From contig VTPC01005348.1 of the NCBI GenBank assembly GCA_011009095.1, positions 1 through 64,000 on the forward strand: 64,000 nt of DNA, read 5' to 3'. Source of the stretch: Ignelater luminosus. Taxonomy: Eukaryota > Arthropoda > Insecta > Coleoptera > Elateridae. Made by a program: the position numbers and the translations under genes. The notes under the pieces are model-generated. The model was not told where the DNA came from and did not search any database. It was given only the letters and a program-made list of their open reading frames with translations. Below are positions 62,125 to 64,000 of the stretch, in pieces. The first letter of the stretch is position 1, and each line of letters opens with the position of its first letter.

Positions 62125-63406
62125 ACACATCGTTCAATAAGTCCCGAGACTAACAACGAAAACAACATTTTTTTTTTCAAAAATCATTTTTATTCATCAA
62201 TATAATCTCCTTTTAGAGTGATACAATCTTTCCAACATTTCTATACCATGTTTATAGAAGGATTTATCCTTTGCTTCAAAATAGGCTTCAGTTTCGGCAA
62301 TGACCTCCTCATTCGAGCCAAATTTTTTTCCCTGGAGCATTTTTTTGAGATCAGCAAAGAGCCAGTAGTCGCTGGGGGCTAAATCTGGCGAATACGGGGG
62401 GTGGGGAAGCAAATCAAAGCCCAACTCGTAGATTTTTGCCACTGTTTTCATGGACTTGTGGCATGGTGCATTGTCTTGCTGAAAAAGGATTTTTTTCTTC
62501 TTCATGTGCGGTCGTTTTGCTGCGATCTCCTCCTTCAAACGTACCAACAAGTCAATATAATAATCACTGTTGATCGATTTACCTTTTTCCAGGTAGTCAA
62601 TGAAAATGACGCCATGTGTATCCCAAAAAACAGACGCCATGACTTTGCCAGCAGATTGCTGCGTTTTTCGACGCTTCGGCGGCTTTCGCCAGCCATGCGC
62701 CACTCAGATGATTGCCGATTCGACTCCGGAGTGAAATGATGTATCCATGTTTCATCCATGGTCACGTATCGACGCAGGAAATCCTTTTTATTGCGAGTAA
62801 ATAGCGATAAACAGCTCTCTGAATCGTCGATTCGTTGCTGTTTTTGTTACATTGAAAGCAATCGCGGCACCCACTTGGAAAAAACCTTTTTCATGCTCAA
62901 TTTTTCATGAAGGATTGTAAATACGCTTCCAGATGATATCTGTGTCATTTCTGCAATCTCACGGACCTTTACTTTGCGATTTTTCATTACGATTTTCAAT
63001 ACTTCACTCACATTTTCCGGTGTAACGGCTTCCAATGGCCTACCCGAACGTTCCGCATCGTTTGTGTCCGTACGACCACGTTTAAACTCAGCATACCAAC
63101 GACAAATCGTTGATTTGGATGGAGAGGAGTCCGGGTAACGTTTCTCAAGCCATTGCTGGGCTTCTACGGTGTTTTTACCCATTAAAAAACAATGTTTTAT
63201 CAACACGCGAAACTCGCTTTGTTCCATTTTTCAAACAAATTACAAAGTGACTTTACTCTAACCTCGATAACTCTGCTGTTTGTGGTCCAATCGACGTGAA
63301 ATTTTTACACGTTTCATGTGAAGGTTCGCACTCTAGGGAAACGTGGCTAGTTTGGTACTACTAGCACCATCTCTGGGTTAGTCTCGGGACTTATTGAACG
63401 ATGTGT
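62125..63406 (-). mobile_element. irritans/Himar-like mariner transposon, inactivated
   Basis: Perfect 30-bp inverted repeats start ACACATCGTTCAATAAGTCC (62,125-62,154 and 63,377-63,406), flanked by TA on both sides (62,123-62,124 and 63,407-63,408). 1,282 bp, one transposase gene on the minus strand. Perfect TIRs show it is young, yet the gene is broken. It is a different lineage from the mariner at 3.9 kb. Confidence 0.95.
62190..63227 (-). pseudogene. irritans-type mariner transposase pseudogene
   Basis: Starts MEQSEFRVLIKHCFLMGKNT at 63,227; N-terminal helix-turn-helix pair with SPSKSTICRWYAEFKRGRT and VREIAEMTQISSGSVFTIL; then KWVPRLL; catalytic Asp residues in TMDETWIHHFTPESNRQ, FQQDNAPCHKS and YSPDLAPSDYWLF, the last two 34 residues apart. 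All three Asp are present. Defects: TAA after PRLLSM (about 62,849) with the frame continuing as QKQQRIDDSE; a one-base deletion after AGES (about 62,685); and a small deletion after MLER (about 62,240) that shifts the last dozen residues, which otherwise read LKGDYIDE-stop. Strong match to the irritans subfamily. Confidence 0.94.
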
Positions 63407-63408
63407 TA

Positions 63409-64000
63409 TTAGTAAAGAATTTTGTATTTAGAATTTGTATTAAGAATACAGCAAATGCTATAAGAGATTAGTAAAAAGTTTTAATCTTGTAGCGAGGATT
63501 TTGCAGAAATCTTGTAGAAAAAGATAAATTGGTGTTCTATCACATTCTATCACTATACTAATTGCAATCAAAGAAATATTGTCTGCTACACGTGTAGTTG
63601 TGTGGAATCTACCAACTAGCTTTTGAATTCTAGAAAACGCGTATTGACCCAAGTATTGTGATTTGCCAGGACTCAAACAATTTAAAAGAAAAATTTATGA
63701 TGCTTAGTTTTCTTTCGTGTTTGTCATACAATGAAAGAAACTACTGGCTTCTTATGGACAGCGTATATTTTATATTGTGAGCAGCTTTAACAACTAAAAA
63801 GGAACAAAGCAATGATAACACATAAAACTGATGATAAAATGAATGTGAAGGAATGTTTGATCGTCTTGTATGCTCCTCTCTCTATTATAAGGTATGTCTT
63901 TAATATGAACAGTATTATAGTTCCAAGTCTTCTTCAGAAAATTCATAGAGAACGAATAGTTAACTTCACTTCAATGAAATACGCTATTTAGATCTTCCTC
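63409..64000. other. Right end of window, nothing recognised
   Basis: A 72-codon minus-strand open frame (63,458-63,676, MSPGKSQYLGQYAFSRIQK) has a normal amino-acid mix but no family that I know and no flanking splice consensus I would defend. Otherwise AT-rich sequence. Confidence 0.35.

Overview
The window is a strongly AT-rich piece of an insect nuclear genome. It contains one host gene, on the minus strand: a complete nicotinic acetylcholine receptor (nAChR) alpha subunit. Joining ten exons between 60,506 (ATG) and 5,965 (stop) gives one uninterrupted 537-codon frame with signal peptide, Cys-loop, the vicinal Cys-Cys pair of alpha subunits, and four membrane segments. Every junction keeps phase. 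Nine introns, from 56 nt to 27.8 kb, fill most of the window. Intron 1 uses a GC-AG splice pair and the rest use GT-AG. The intracellular loop and receptor signatures resemble the insect alpha1-alpha4 group, most like alpha4; the subunit number is a judgement from memory, not a search.

Nearly everything else is transposable-element debris. From left to right: a Ty3/gypsy pol relic (1.3-2.6 kb, minus); a mariner (3.87-5.13 kb) just beyond the 3' end of the receptor; the last four receptor exons (6.0-6.9 kb). Intron 6 (6.9-18.7 kb) then holds a nested pile: a second gypsy relic split by a long-TIR IS630/Tc1/mariner element that itself holds a small mariner derivative, next to a Tc1-like DD34E transposase relic split by a 545-bp TTAA-flanked, piggyBac-like MITE. 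The same intron carries a 44-bp-arm foldback, a promoter-like block (CRE, heat-shock-like repeats, TATA) and the relic of another transposase-like protein family.

Exon 6 lies at 18.7-19.0 kb and exon 5 at 25.0 kb. Intron 4 holds a ZBED-type hAT relic (28.3-30.4 kb). Exons 4 and 3 lie at 31.8-32.4 kb. Intron 2 (32.4-60.2 kb) holds GTAC-rich and other MITE-like elements, two jockey-like LINE relics (about 45.4-47.3 and 55.5-57.3 kb), a possible pol III SINE promoter, and a hAT transposon with perfect 8-bp target duplications (49.6-51.7 kb) that appears to carry an inserted Penelope-like 3' fragment. Exons 2 and 1 are at 60.2-60.5 kb. A short TA-flanked MITE sits about 330 bp upstream of the start codon, followed by a gag-like fragment and a second, irritans/Himar-like mariner (62.1-63.4 kb).

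No rRNA, tRNA, CRISPR array or bacterial operon structure was seen. I found no new multigene system. The best observations are the GC-AG intron and upstream ORFs of the receptor and the nested insertions whose removal restores the interrupted reading frame.
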